A DNA stretch of 64,000 nt, from NCBI GenBank assembly GCA_049487715.1, contig CP150588.1, forward strand, positions 248,001-312,000. The letters run 5' to 3'. The position numbers and the translations under genes were made by a program. Of this stretch, positions 27,673 through 36,620 are shown in pieces. Positions within the stretch are counted from its first letter, which is position 1, and every line of letters begins with the position of its first letter. Source of the stretch: Pycnococcus provasolii (lineage: Eukaryota > Chlorophyta > Pseudoscourfieldiophyceae > Pseudoscourfieldiales). The notes beneath the pieces are model-generated. The model saw only the letters and a list, made by a program, of their open reading frames with translations. It was not told where the DNA came from and ran no database searches.

Positions 27673-30600
27673 ATGACGGCGACAGTGCTTCTCGCCACCC
27701 AGCCCACTCTGGTCGCGGGCATACGGACTCTCGCCAACACGCCGGACTTGGCGGACTTCAGCCCACTCGCGTCGCGCGTCGCAGGCACGGGCTTGAGCGA
27801 CACAAGCGCGGGAAACCCGCTCCAAATGTGGATCACGCCGAAAGACTCGCGAGGGAACGCGCTCAAAGATGCCAGCAAGGCACTGCCAACGCAGCCCACG
27901 CTGTACCTGAGAGGGCCGATGGGATACGGGAACACGAGGCAGACGTTCGCGTTCCAGCACAACCCGTCCGCCAACTTCCTCGAGGTGAAGTACAACGTAA
28001 CCAAGGCTGGGCAGTACATCGCCATCGTGAAAGCGGGTGGCGTGCAAATCGATCCAACGCCGTCGTTCGTGCGCGTGTACCCTGGCCCACCCGACCTGAA
28101 AATGTCAACCGTCTCAAACGTTCCGGAAACGCAGACGGGACGCACGGGCGTGTTCAGCGTCATGCTCAAGGACATTTACGGCAACGACGCCGCAGGAGAC
28201 GAGGTGAACGTCAACAATCCGTTCACGTCCAGCTCGCTCGCGCCTTCGCTGAGCTTCTCAGGAACGCGGCTCGAGGGACTCGACCTGCGCAACGGGTGCA
28301 CGAGCTACACGCCCGGGTGCCACGAGGTGATCCACATCGGGCAGTACCTCAGGTGCAAGCCGAGCTACGGACGCGTCCAGTGCGACTTCGAGGTGCACAA
28401 GAGCGGCGCGTACCGCGTCTACTTCCTCATCAACTCGATGCTGCTCACCACGCAGCCCGACTTCGTCGTGAAGCCGGGCCCCATCTCGCACGTCGGATCG
28501 GTGCTCGGCGGCCCGTCGCGATCCGGGTCAACCGCGGGTAAGCCGCTGCAGTTTGACCTCAAGCTGCGCGACGAGTTTGGAAATATGCCGGATGCCGACG
28601 ATCCGCGCAACTGGCTGCCTGACGTGTGGATGGGTGGCTTGATCGAAGGCACGAATGCTGTTTTTGACGACACGGTGACATTCAACTGCACGCAGCTGAA
28701 CAACACATTCACGGTCGAGTGCCGCAGCTACACGGAACGCGCAGGGTCGCTCCAACTTGGCGTTTACCTCAACGGTTTCAAACAGCCAGCCAGTCCGTAC
28801 CGTATTGCTGTCGCACCTGGCCCAACGAGTGCCGCGCACTCCGAGCTGTTTGAACTGTGCTCTGGCCTGAAGGGCTCAGTCGCCGGCGAGAAGAACACCT
28901 TCGAGCTCATCCCACGCGACCGATTCGGTAATCGGCAGGCTGCGCGACGCGACCCCTTCCGCATATCGGTGGCGCGGTGCGGCATCGACGGCGACGCGCC
29001 ACCCACGAACGAAACGGTGTGCGAAGGCGAGGTTGATCTCGACGAGTACGCCATGCTAGACTTTCATCCTGACGGAACATTCATTGCCAAGTACATGCTC
29101 AAGACGCTTGGGTGGCACCGGCTCGACATTCGCCTTCAGGGCGATGCTGTTGCCGGCTCCCCCGCCTTTGTGCGCATCGTCGAGTCGGCTGGCCCAGTTT
29201 CCATCGAACACAGCATCATCGAGTCGTGGTCGGAGAAAACTTCAGCGGGACAACGTGCTCAGCTGGTTGTGCAGGCACGTGATAGCAACTGCTGGTCCGT
29301 AAAGACGGGAGGCTTGGGACTCTCGCTGATGACCGCGCCGAGCATGGGAGTGGCGGTGCAGCCTGTGGAAGATCGAGGGGATGGTACATACGTGCTGTCG
29401 TGGTCATCGCGACTCGTGGGCACGTACAATCTCACCGTTGGTGACAGTGCAACTCGCACGCGCCTCGTGGGATCGCTACCGAAAATGGCAAAGAAAACGA
29501 GTATGCCGCAGACACTTGTCGTGGCTGAGGCGCCTGATCCCAAGGTATCCCTTTGGATGCTTCAAGGACACCAGAGCTTCACCGCCGATGCGAACAGCGG
29601 TGGTGCTTCGAACGATTTCAAGGTGGCTGACATCATCTACGCACTCTACATACCAAGAGATCGCTACGGCAACAACGCGCGCAGCCTGCTGGGTCCACGC
29701 GACAACTCGACGTCATCGGCACGTATGACTGCAGAACCTCGTGGGGCAGAAGGATCCATCGTTCATGTGCCAGCAACAAAGGTGGCGCACGACCCTCGGT
29801 CACTCGATCCGCGTATCTACGCGAAACTGCCCCAGGGCGTGCTCCTCTCTTTCAATCTGACACGCAGTGGCACGTTTGAACTATCCATGTTTGTGAGCGA
29901 CGCACGCGTTCCATTTGAGAGCGAACAACCAGCTACGGTGAACATCTTGCCTGGAGAAATTGATCGCAACGTCTCGGATTTCTTGCAGAGCCGCGTGGAG
30001 CACGTGCTGGAAGCCAATGTGTCTCGTGCTTCTGGCAATGCCACACTCGTGTTTCGAGACAAGTACAGAAATCGCATCGACTCCAAATACGCGTGCCCTG
30101 TAAACGCGCCGTGCACGTGCGCTGCAAAAGCAAAAGCATATTCCGCTCCCGAGACGGGTCGGTCTCTCGACGCACCATCCTCAAACGATACGACGCTAAC
30201 GTCAGCGAACACCACGAACAATGCTACACAACCAACTTCATCACCGCCGCCACCTCCGCCGCCGCCGCCATCTCCTCCTCCCTCGCCGTCACTCTCTACA
30301 TTATTGAATTGCTCGCTCGCAAAAGATGCCAGCGCACAACTCGTGGCGATTGTACAGTACTCCAATCTCGAAATTGGCAGCTCCGATTCCAAACAGTATG
30401 AAATTTCCGTCGATGTCACGTGGACGGATGTCGACGGAAAGTCACATGGACCCATTTCTATGGCTCCAGAGCTGCCGCTCACCATTGCGCTGCGCCGCGA
30501 GTATTCGCCACCACCACCAGCACAACCTCCTTCTCTTCCACCACCGCCACCACCACAGCCACCCCTTCCTCCGTTCGCGCCTCTTGCGGTGCTTCTTCGC

Positions 30601-31848
30601 TTCTCACCACCTCCACCGACACCGGCACTGCCCTCGTCGTCCTCGGACGACGCAGAGCTCAACTCACTGAGCGACCTCTCCCTTTCCAACGTACCACCAT
30701 CGGGCGATTCGTCGAAAAATGACGAGTCCACCGCTCTCTACGCGTTCATTGCCGTGACGGCGACACTCGCCGCGTGCTCTGCAGTGGGCACATTCGCCGT
30801 CGTTAGGTATCGCCGTCGGCGGTTGAACGAAACGTCCACAGACGAGACTGGCACAGAAAAAGCTGCAGAGTATGATCACGATGGCCAACTTGCACGCAAG
30901 CTAGAGTCGCAGCACTTGCTCTCGACAGATGCAACTGCAATTGCACGCCCATCCCGAGAGACGGCGGAGAAGGCTGCGAGGGACATTCTGCATGCGCAAA
31001 GTGAGATGCGTCACGCAGATAGTGCATATTCGCCCGATGATGACAAGCAACTGCCACCTCCGTGGAACCCCATGCGTGCCAAGCTCGCGCCACTTGCGAG
31101 AGGCTCACGAATGCCTGCACGAGCTGGCGTGCGGCTGCCGCCGATGGAACACGGAATGGACCCTGTGGGTCAACGCGACGACACGCCGAGTGCATTCGTG
31201 CACCAGAACGTCGGACCTGACCGTCGACCGCTCGACTCCGCAAATGACATGCCTCGGATGCGCAGAAGCGCGCTCGACGACTGGAGACGAGCCTCGTTGA
31301 GCGTCGCATTTGATGTGTACAGAGGAACGATGGGTACAGCCTCGTCGCTGCGACAGGAAGTGTACAACAAGGGCAAAGAGGCGGTACGCGATGCCTGGAA
31401 CATCGCCGCTCCTCTGCTCATGCCTGGAGGCGTGTTCTCAACACCGCCGCGTCCGAATACTTCCGCAAAGGTGATGCCATCGCCACCCTCTACGCGAGGT
31501 TCCGTGCGATCGAGACTTGGCACGCCTCGCATACTTTCGCTGTCGCCTAGCAAAGCAAATGGCGAGCTGAGACGCATCCATACAGCACCTATGGAACCGA
31601 CGGGGCCAGGTCTTGTGCAGCAGGAGTTTGAGATTCTGCCAGGTACCGCGCCACCGCTCCTCGAGACGCACACTATTCTCGAGGCACACGGCGGTGGCAC
31701 TCCCGAGGAAGAAGAGAGCGAAGGCAAGTCGACTCCGGCCACACTGTCAGCAGCTCTTTCACAGGCTCTAGATGGCGTTATGGACTGCAATGGACGACGA
31801 CGACGATGGCGACGACGATGCCTACAGAATGTGGAACGTTTGAAATAA
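27673..31848 (+). CDS. Single-pass membrane protein with filamin-type Ig repeats
   Basis: The start is uncertain. The ATG at 27673 (MTATVLLATQPTLVAG) gives a plausible signal peptide and 1,391 residues; the frame is open to 27364. The ectodomain has at least five filamin/ABP280-type repeats, each with a D.(Y/F)GN-like turn (KDSRGN, KDIYGN, RDEFGN, RDRFGN, RDRYGN) and most closing in a xVxPGP block. They are spread from about 27760 to 29960. N-glycosylation sequons are frequent. [15 protein letters not shown] and PPPPPPQPPLPP stretches flank the juxtamembrane part. One transmembrane helix lies at about 30736-30804, followed by RYRRRR and a ~345-residue cytoplasmic tail. The architecture resembles plant GEX2-type gamete membrane proteins, but orthology is not shown. 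Confidence 0.8.
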   Translation: MTATVLLATQPTLVAGIRTLANTPDLADFSPLASRVAGTGLSDTSAGNPLQMWITPKDSRGNALKDASKALPTQPTLYLRGPMGYGNTRQTFAFQHNPSANFLEVKYNVTKAGQYIAIVKAGGVQIDPTPSFVRVYPGPPDLKMSTVSNVPETQTGRTGVFSVMLKDIYGNDAAGDEVNVNNPFTSSSLAPSLSFSGTRLEGLDLRNGCTSYTPGCHEVIHIGQYLRCKPSYGRVQCDFEVHKSGAYRVYFLINSMLLTTQPDFVVKPGPISHVGSVLGGPSRSGSTAGKPLQFDLKLRDEFGNMPDADDPRNWLPDVWMGGLIEGTNAVFDDTVTFNCTQLNNTFTVECRSYTERAGSLQLGVYLNGFKQPASPYRIAVAPGPTSAAHSELFELCSGLKGSVAGEKNTFELIPRDRFGNRQAARRDPFRISVARCGIDGDAPPTNETVCEGEVDLDEYAMLDFHPDGTFIAKYMLKTLGWHRLDIRLQGDAVAGSPAFVRIVESAGPVSIEHSIIESWSEKTSAGQRAQLVVQARDSNCWSVKTGGLGLSLMTAPSMGVAVQPVEDRGDGTYVLSWSSRLVGTYNLTVGDSATRTRLVGSLPKMAKKTSMPQTLVVAEAPDPKVSLWMLQGHQSFTADANSGGASNDFKVADIIYALYIPRDRYGNNARSLLGPRDNSTSSARMTAEPRGAEGSIVHVPATKVAHDPRSLDPRIYAKLPQGVLLSFNLTRSGTFELSMFVSDARVPFESEQPATVNILPGEIDRNVSDFLQSRVEHVLEANVSRASGNATLVFRDKYRNRIDSKYACPVNAPCTCAAKAKAYSAPETGRSLDAPSSNDTTLTSANTTNNATQPTSSPPPPPPPPPSPPPSPSLSTLLNCSLAKDASAQLVAIVQYSNLEIGSSDSKQYEISVDVTWTDVDGKSHGPISMAPELPLTIALRREYSPPPPAQPPSLPPPPPPQPPLPPFAPLAVLLRFSPPPPTPALPSSSSDDAELNSLSDLSLSNVPPSGDSSKNDESTALYAFIAVTATLAACSAVGTFAVVRYRRRRLNETSTDETGTEKAAEYDHDGQLARKLESQHLLSTDATAIARPSRETAEKAARDILHAQSEMRHADSAYSPDDDKQLPPPWNPMRAKLAPLARGSRMPARAGVRLPPMEHGMDPVGQRDDTPSAFVHQNVGPDRRPLDSANDMPRMRRSALDDWRRASLSVAFDVYRGTMGTASSLRQEVYNKGKEAVRDAWNIAAPLLMPGGVFSTPPRPNTSAKVMPSPPSTRGSVRSRLGTPRILSLSPSKANGELRRIHTAPMEPTGPGLVQQEFEILPGTAPPLLETHTILEAHGGGTPEEEESEGKSTPATLSAALSQALDGVMDCNGRRRRWRRRCLQNVERLK

Positions 31849-31950
31849 TTCAATTTAATTTTATATCTGTAAAACAAAGAACGAAACCGAAACCTCAAAC
31901 AAAACTCGTATGTGTGTGGTGTATGGTGAATATGGACAGGGTCGACTGGA

Positions 31951-31988
31951 CGTTGGACGAAGTAAAGTACATTCCATTACTGAGATGA
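31951..31988 (-). promoter_or_regulatory. Dispersed 3'-end element, copy C
   Basis: On the minus strand: CATCTCAGTAATGGAATG, then TACTTTACTTCGTCCAACG, 24 nt after the AlaRS stop, in sense orientation to AlaRS. Confidence 0.75.
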
Positions 31989-32011
31989 GTTTTGATCTAA
32001 GGAAGGTAGGT

Positions 32012-35000
32012 TTACTTCGAGAGGAAAGCCTTGCCAGCCGCGATACATTCAGCGAGCTTGGCAGCCCCGACACCCTGTCCTTGTGCGAGGCCATTTTTAC
32101 CACCTCCACCCTTGCCTCCAATGGGCTCAAGCACCGCCTTGAGCCATGCAAGGGCGTCAACGGCACCCTGCGCATCCTTGGGAACGCCCACGTTCATGCA
32201 GCACTTGTCCTTTGCCACATCTGCGGAAACGAGCAGGGTTGGTAGTGTCGGACTCGCCTTCATCGCCGCGCCGATGGCGTCGTTCATCGCCTTGCTGTCC
32301 GACCCAACTTGCAGATCCACGACGACGAACTTTTCACCCGCCGCGCAGGCAGCGGCAACCGCCTGCGTTGCCGCGGCGACAGCCTTAGCCTTGTTCGCAC
32401 CCGCCATTGCCTTGTTGGCATCCACAATCTTCTTGCCAAGCGTCGAGATGCGCTCACGCAGCTTGTGCTTCGTGGTGACGGAGATGACCGCGCTGTCAAG
32501 ATCCACCTTGAAAGGGTTCAGCTCAGCCTCCATTTTCGGTCCAACTTCCAACTTCTCAATCGCGTCAATTCGCTTCGTGTACGCCGCGCCCTCGGCAATC
32601 GCCTCCTTGGCGAGGCCGCCAGTCAAACCGACGATACGGCGAATGCCCTTGGCGATGCCCTCCTCAGTCACTAGAGCAAATGCCTGTGCTTCCTTCGAGT
32701 TGCTCAGGTGCGTTCCTCCGCAGAATTCGATCGACATATCTGCCCACTTCGCATTCGAAGGATCGCTAAGCAGCTGATCCACCGTCGCGCCCACGGCAAC
32801 GACGCGAACTGGGTCGGGATACGTTTCGCCGAACACCGCTCGCAGGCCATTAATCGCTTTCGCGGCGTCCAGCGACGCTTCCTTCGCGTGCACGGGCAAG
32901 CCGTCCGCAATCACCTTCGACACGATCGCCTCAACCTTCGCGAGCTCGTCGGGGCTTACCGGCTTATTGTGAGAAAAGTCGAAGCGAAGCTTCGACGGAT
33001 CAACAATGCTGCCCTTCTGATCCACGCCGTCGCCGAGCGTGCGCCGCAACGCAAAGTTGAGAACGTGCGTCATCGTGTGGTTCGGCATCGTTTTGTTTCG
33101 TAGCGTGTAGTCCACCTCGCAGGTCACCTTGTCCCCGACGGAAATGCTGCCGGACGACGAGGTTCCAATGTGCAGCACGAATCCCGCAGCCACCTGGCAA
33201 TCGGCAACCGTGAACTTGTACGACGACGACGACGCGATTGCGCCGACGTCCGCAACCTGTCCGCCCTGCTCGGGATAGTACGATGTGCGATCGAGAACGA
33301 GGCCATACGATTGGCCTGCGGCAACGTCCTTCGTCGACGGCACGAATTCACCCGATCCCACGTAGATGCCTTTCACCGTTGCCGTGCATGCACCCTGCAC
33401 GTACTTGCTCTCCTGATCCGTCGGCTGAACACCCATGTTCTGCAGCGCGGAGGTTGCCGCCGCCTCGAATTTCAGAGCGCCTCCGGCACCCGTTTTGCGG
33501 CTCGCCCTTGACTTTTCTTTCGCGGCATTCATAGCTTCCTCGAAACCGCCCTTGTCAACGGTGAGCTTGTGCTCCTCAGCCATGAGCTCCGTGAGGTCAA
33601 CGGGAAAGCCGTACGAGTCCCAGAGGAAGAACGCGTCGTCGCCTGAGATTTGGCGGTTCGGGCCCACCTTCGCCGCGAGCTTCTTGAAGTAGTCGATGCC
33701 ACGCTGCAGCGTTCTGCCAAACGACGTCTCCTCGTCCGCGATGATCTCCACAATCTTCTTCTCGTGCTTGCGAAGCTCGGGAAACACGTCACCCATGCAC
33801 TCCACGAGAGCGGGAACGAGGCCGGCAAAGAAACCTTCCTTGCCGCCAAGAACCTCTCGTCCGTAGCGCACTGCGCGGCGCAGCACGCGTCGCAGAACGT
33901 ACTCGCGCCCATCACTGCCAGGCTGCGATCCGTCCGCGATGGCAAACGAGATTGTTCGAATGTGGTCCGCCACCACGCGGTACGCCATGTCCTTGTTGTC
34001 AGCATCCTCGTCGTCGAGCTTTCCCGTGTACGGCGCGGCACCCGTCGCCTTCTGTATCGCCGCGAACAGAGGTTGGAAGATGTCGGTGTCGTAGTTGCTC
34101 ATGACGCCCTGCAGGATGGACGCGATGCGCTCGAATCCCATCCCGGTGTCAACGTGCTTGTGCGGCAGAGGTTTGAGCGACCCATCCGGCTCGCGGTTGA
34201 ATTGAATGAACACGAGGTTCCAGATCTCGAGGCACGTCGGATCGTCGTCGTTCACCAACGCCGCCGCATCGCGACCTCCACACCGATCGTAGTGAATCTC
34301 CGTGCATGGCCCGCACGGGCCTTGGTCACCCATTTCCCAGAAATTGTCCTTGCAACCGAACGGGAGCACCTTGTCCGGCGGAAGGAGCTCGAGCCAGATG
34401 TTCTTCGCCTCGTCATCAGCGGCAAGGCCGAGCTTTTCGTCCCCGCCAAAGTACGTCGCATACAGCCTTTCGGCGGGCAGGCCGTACACCTGCGTGAGAA
34501 GTTCCCACGCCCACGTGATTGCCTCGCGCTTGAAGTAGTCTCCGAAGCTCCAGTTGCCGAGCATTTCGAAGAACGTGTGATGGTACGTGTCCTTGCCAAC
34601 ATCGTCGAGGTCGTTGTGCTTGCCTCCCGCACGAATGCACTTTTGCGTGTCGCAGGCGCGTCGCAGCTTCGCGAGCGGTCCCTTGGGATCAGCCTTTCCG
34701 AGAAAGATAGCCTTGAACTGGTTCATGCCGGCGTTTGTAAACAGGAGCGTGGGATCGTCGTGCGGCACCACACTCGAGGATGGCACGACGGTGTGCTGCT
34801 TCTTTTTATTGAAGAAGTCGATGAACGTCTGCCTGACACGCGAGCTTGGCCACTCCGCGGCGTAGTCCGACACGTAGCTGGCAAGCGACATGTCGAGCGG
34901 CGCGTCGGGCTTGTACACCGCCTCTTGCGTGGCCTGCACGCACGGCCCGAGAACCGCGCGCACCTTCGGCTGGCTGAGCATGGTGCTCATCCACCTCGTA

Positions 35001-35626
35001 TACGCGGGGTAGGGCTTGAGAAACTCGGGCGTGAAGACGAGTCGCCAGAAGGTGACTGTCTGCGTGAGCACGACGACATCCGCGAGCGTGACGTGGTCTG
35101 TGACAAGGTATGCGCGCCCCGAGGATGCGAGGTGCCTCTCGAGTCCCTCGAGCGTTCTCTGGCACGTCGCCTTGGCGGCAGCCGTGTGCGCTTGATCGTA
35201 CGCCGCCGCGCCGAACATCGGGTAGAGCCAGTCTTTTCCAACGGCGTCAAAGATGAGAGAGAAGTCGATCCACGCGTCGATCTGCGCCATCTGAGCGGCG
35301 TCGTCGGTCGGGTAGAGCGCCGGCGACGACGTCTTGCCGAACGCCGCCGGGGCGAGGCTGCACACGTACTTGCATATGGCGTTGGATTCGACGAGCGATC
35401 CGAGCGACGCGCCTGACTTGGCGTCGACGATTTCCAGCAGGGGAAACTTGCCCGTGGGGGAGAGCGCGGTGAACCACGGCTCCTTGTGCGTGACTCCCCA
35501 CACGAACCCGTTTCCGGTGGGTATGTTGGTGTTGACGTCGAGGTACACGTTCGAGTAGTGCGCGACTAGGATCACCTTGCGGTTGCGCAGTCCGACGCCG
35601 TACAGACGGTGGCGCACGTCCGCCAT
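32012..35626 (-). CDS. Alanyl-tRNA synthetase with N-terminal GST-like domain
   Basis: Charges tRNA-Ala and edits mischarged Ser/Gly. The ATG at 35626 (MADVRHRLYG) gives 1,204 residues, longer than the usual ~960. The extra ~230 N-terminal residues form a GST-like module: a thioredoxin-type half with LSPTGKFPLLE and VESNAICKYV, as in eEF1B-gamma, and an all-helical half with TDHVTLADVVVLTQ. The class II core begins near residue 262 (RQTFIDFF..HTVVPSSSVVP) with LFTNAGMNQFK, FFEMLGNWSFGDYFK, CGPCTEIHYD and DTGMGFERIASILQG. The editing domain keeps H-x3-H (HTMTH) and C-x3-H (CGGTH). A Gly-rich C-Ala domain closes the protein. An in-frame ATG at 35701 adds 25 Arg/Ser/Pro-rich residues free of acidic residues, a possible mitochondrial presequence. 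Confidence 0.93.
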   Translation of the reverse strand: MADVRHRLYGVGLRNRKVILVAHYSNVYLDVNTNIPTGNGFVWGVTHKEPWFTALSPTGKFPLLEIVDAKSGASLGSLVESNAICKYVCSLAPAAFGKTSSPALYPTDDAAQMAQIDAWIDFSLIFDAVGKDWLYPMFGAAAYDQAHTAAAKATCQRTLEGLERHLASSGRAYLVTDHVTLADVVVLTQTVTFWRLVFTPEFLKPYPAYTRWMSTMLSQPKVRAVLGPCVQATQEAVYKPDAPLDMSLASYVSDYAAEWPSSRVRQTFIDFFNKKKQHTVVPSSSVVPHDDPTLLFTNAGMNQFKAIFLGKADPKGPLAKLRRACDTQKCIRAGGKHNDLDDVGKDTYHHTFFEMLGNWSFGDYFKREAITWAWELLTQVYGLPAERLYATYFGGDEKLGLAADDEAKNIWLELLPPDKVLPFGCKDNFWEMGDQGPCGPCTEIHYDRCGGRDAAALVNDDDPTCLEIWNLVFIQFNREPDGSLKPLPHKHVDTGMGFERIASILQGVMSNYDTDIFQPLFAAIQKATGAAPYTGKLDDEDADNKDMAYRVVADHIRTISFAIADGSQPGSDGREYVLRRVLRRAVRYGREVLGGKEGFFAGLVPALVECMGDVFPELRKHEKKIVEIIADEETSFGRTLQRGIDYFKKLAAKVGPNRQISGDDAFFLWDSYGFPVDLTELMAEEHKLTVDKGGFEEAMNAAKEKSRASRKTGAGGALKFEAAATSALQNMGVQPTDQESKYVQGACTATVKGIYVGSGEFVPSTKDVAAGQSYGLVLDRTSYYPEQGGQVADVGAIASSSSYKFTVADCQVAAGFVLHIGTSSSGSISVGDKVTCEVDYTLRNKTMPNHTMTHVLNFALRRTLGDGVDQKGSIVDPSKLRFDFSHNKPVSPDELAKVEAIVSKVIADGLPVHAKEASLDAAKAINGLRAVFGETYPDPVRVVAVGATVDQLLSDPSNAKWADMSIEFCGGTHLSNSKEAQAFALVTEEGIAKGIRRIVGLTGGLAKEAIAEGAAYTKRIDAIEKLEVGPKMEAELNPFKVDLDSAVISVTTKHKLRERISTLGKKIVDANKAMAGANKAKAVAAATQAVAAACAAGEKFVVVDLQVGSDSKAMNDAIGAAMKASPTLPTLLVSADVAKDKCCMNVGVPKDAQGAVDALAWLKAVLEPIGGKGGGGKNGLAQGQGVGAAKLAECIAAGKAFLSK

Positions 35627-35701
35627 CGCGGGAATGAGGGGAGAAAATTGGGAAGGGGAAGGGGGAACCCGCCGCCAACAACGCGGGACGGTCGAAAACA
35701 C

Positions 35702-36558
35702 ACCTCGGACTGAATTTTTGATGCACGGGGATACCTCGTGGGAAGGGGTGGAAATTTTTCCGGAGTAGGAATCTGGTAGAAGTAGGGCTTGTATGTAGAA
35801 AATAATACTGTAGGGCTTTGTTTGGGTTGGGTAACTTGGGTTAGCCGGTCACGCAATGTGTTGTTTGTGACACCGGCGATACCTTTACTGATTTAAGACT
35901 CTTGAAGAAAAACAAAATATTTATTTGGAGAACCTACCTCTTATTAATAAACTCGGACGACGTACGGATAGATAGGCGCGCTGGTTGATCAACGCCCTGG
36001 CCCCTGGGAAAAATAGTTCGACTTTCGTCGTCGCAGCACGTCAAGCTGAATGCAGACGGACAAAATAATCAACGGTGAGTGAACTAGCGCGGACAAGGCA
36101 CGCGACGACACTCTAGCAAGGCTTGGCAAAGCAACACTTTTTTTTTTGCAACGCAGCCCATCAACAATAGGATCCTGCATTACCGCAATATTACGAAACG
36201 AGTTGGGACTCGTCTCGCACAGGAGTACGTACAAATAAGAATTACTTAAGACTATCGGAGAGGACGCGCTTCCAGTCATGAATGAAGTTAATATCTGCGT
36301 TCAACGTTACGTCGATACCGGTATTATACCGCCCATTTACGCCAAATTTGGATGTCCATTATTTCTAGATGAGAGGCTTAGGATGCGCAGGACGCACCGG
36401 CGAAAAAAAATCTACTGCGACGCCAATGCGATCTAAAACAAGTCGCAACCGGAGACCTCTTCACTACGCCAACGAAAGCGCCCTGATAGAGAGTGATACA
36501 ACCTTCGAAATCACCTGCGCCATGAACAAAAACGCGCAGTGAATGGCACCGGTGAATG
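35702..36558. other. Intergenic region
   Basis: About 850 bp of relatively AT-rich DNA. I see no gene, clear repeat or mobile-element motif. Confidence 0.45.
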
Positions 36559-36616
36559 GGCTGAATGGTGAAAGTGAATGGTGTGAATGCGCGACGACCG
36601 TTGGACAAACTAAAGT
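36559..36616 (-). promoter_or_regulatory. Dispersed 3'-end element, copy G
   Basis: On the minus strand: CACTTTAGTTTGTCCAACGG, then TCGTCGCGCATTCACACC and ATTCACTTTCACCATTCAGC, 5 nt after the stop of the gene at 36621. It lacks the TCATTCAGTAA block but shares the long CATTCAC tail with copy E. Confidence 0.6.
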
Positions 36617-36620
36617 GAGG

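Noticed and set aside
33650-35416. 588-codon plus-strand frame opposite AlaRS
   Set aside because: Arg/Val/Leu-rich shadow of strong AlaRS codon bias with no family motifs.
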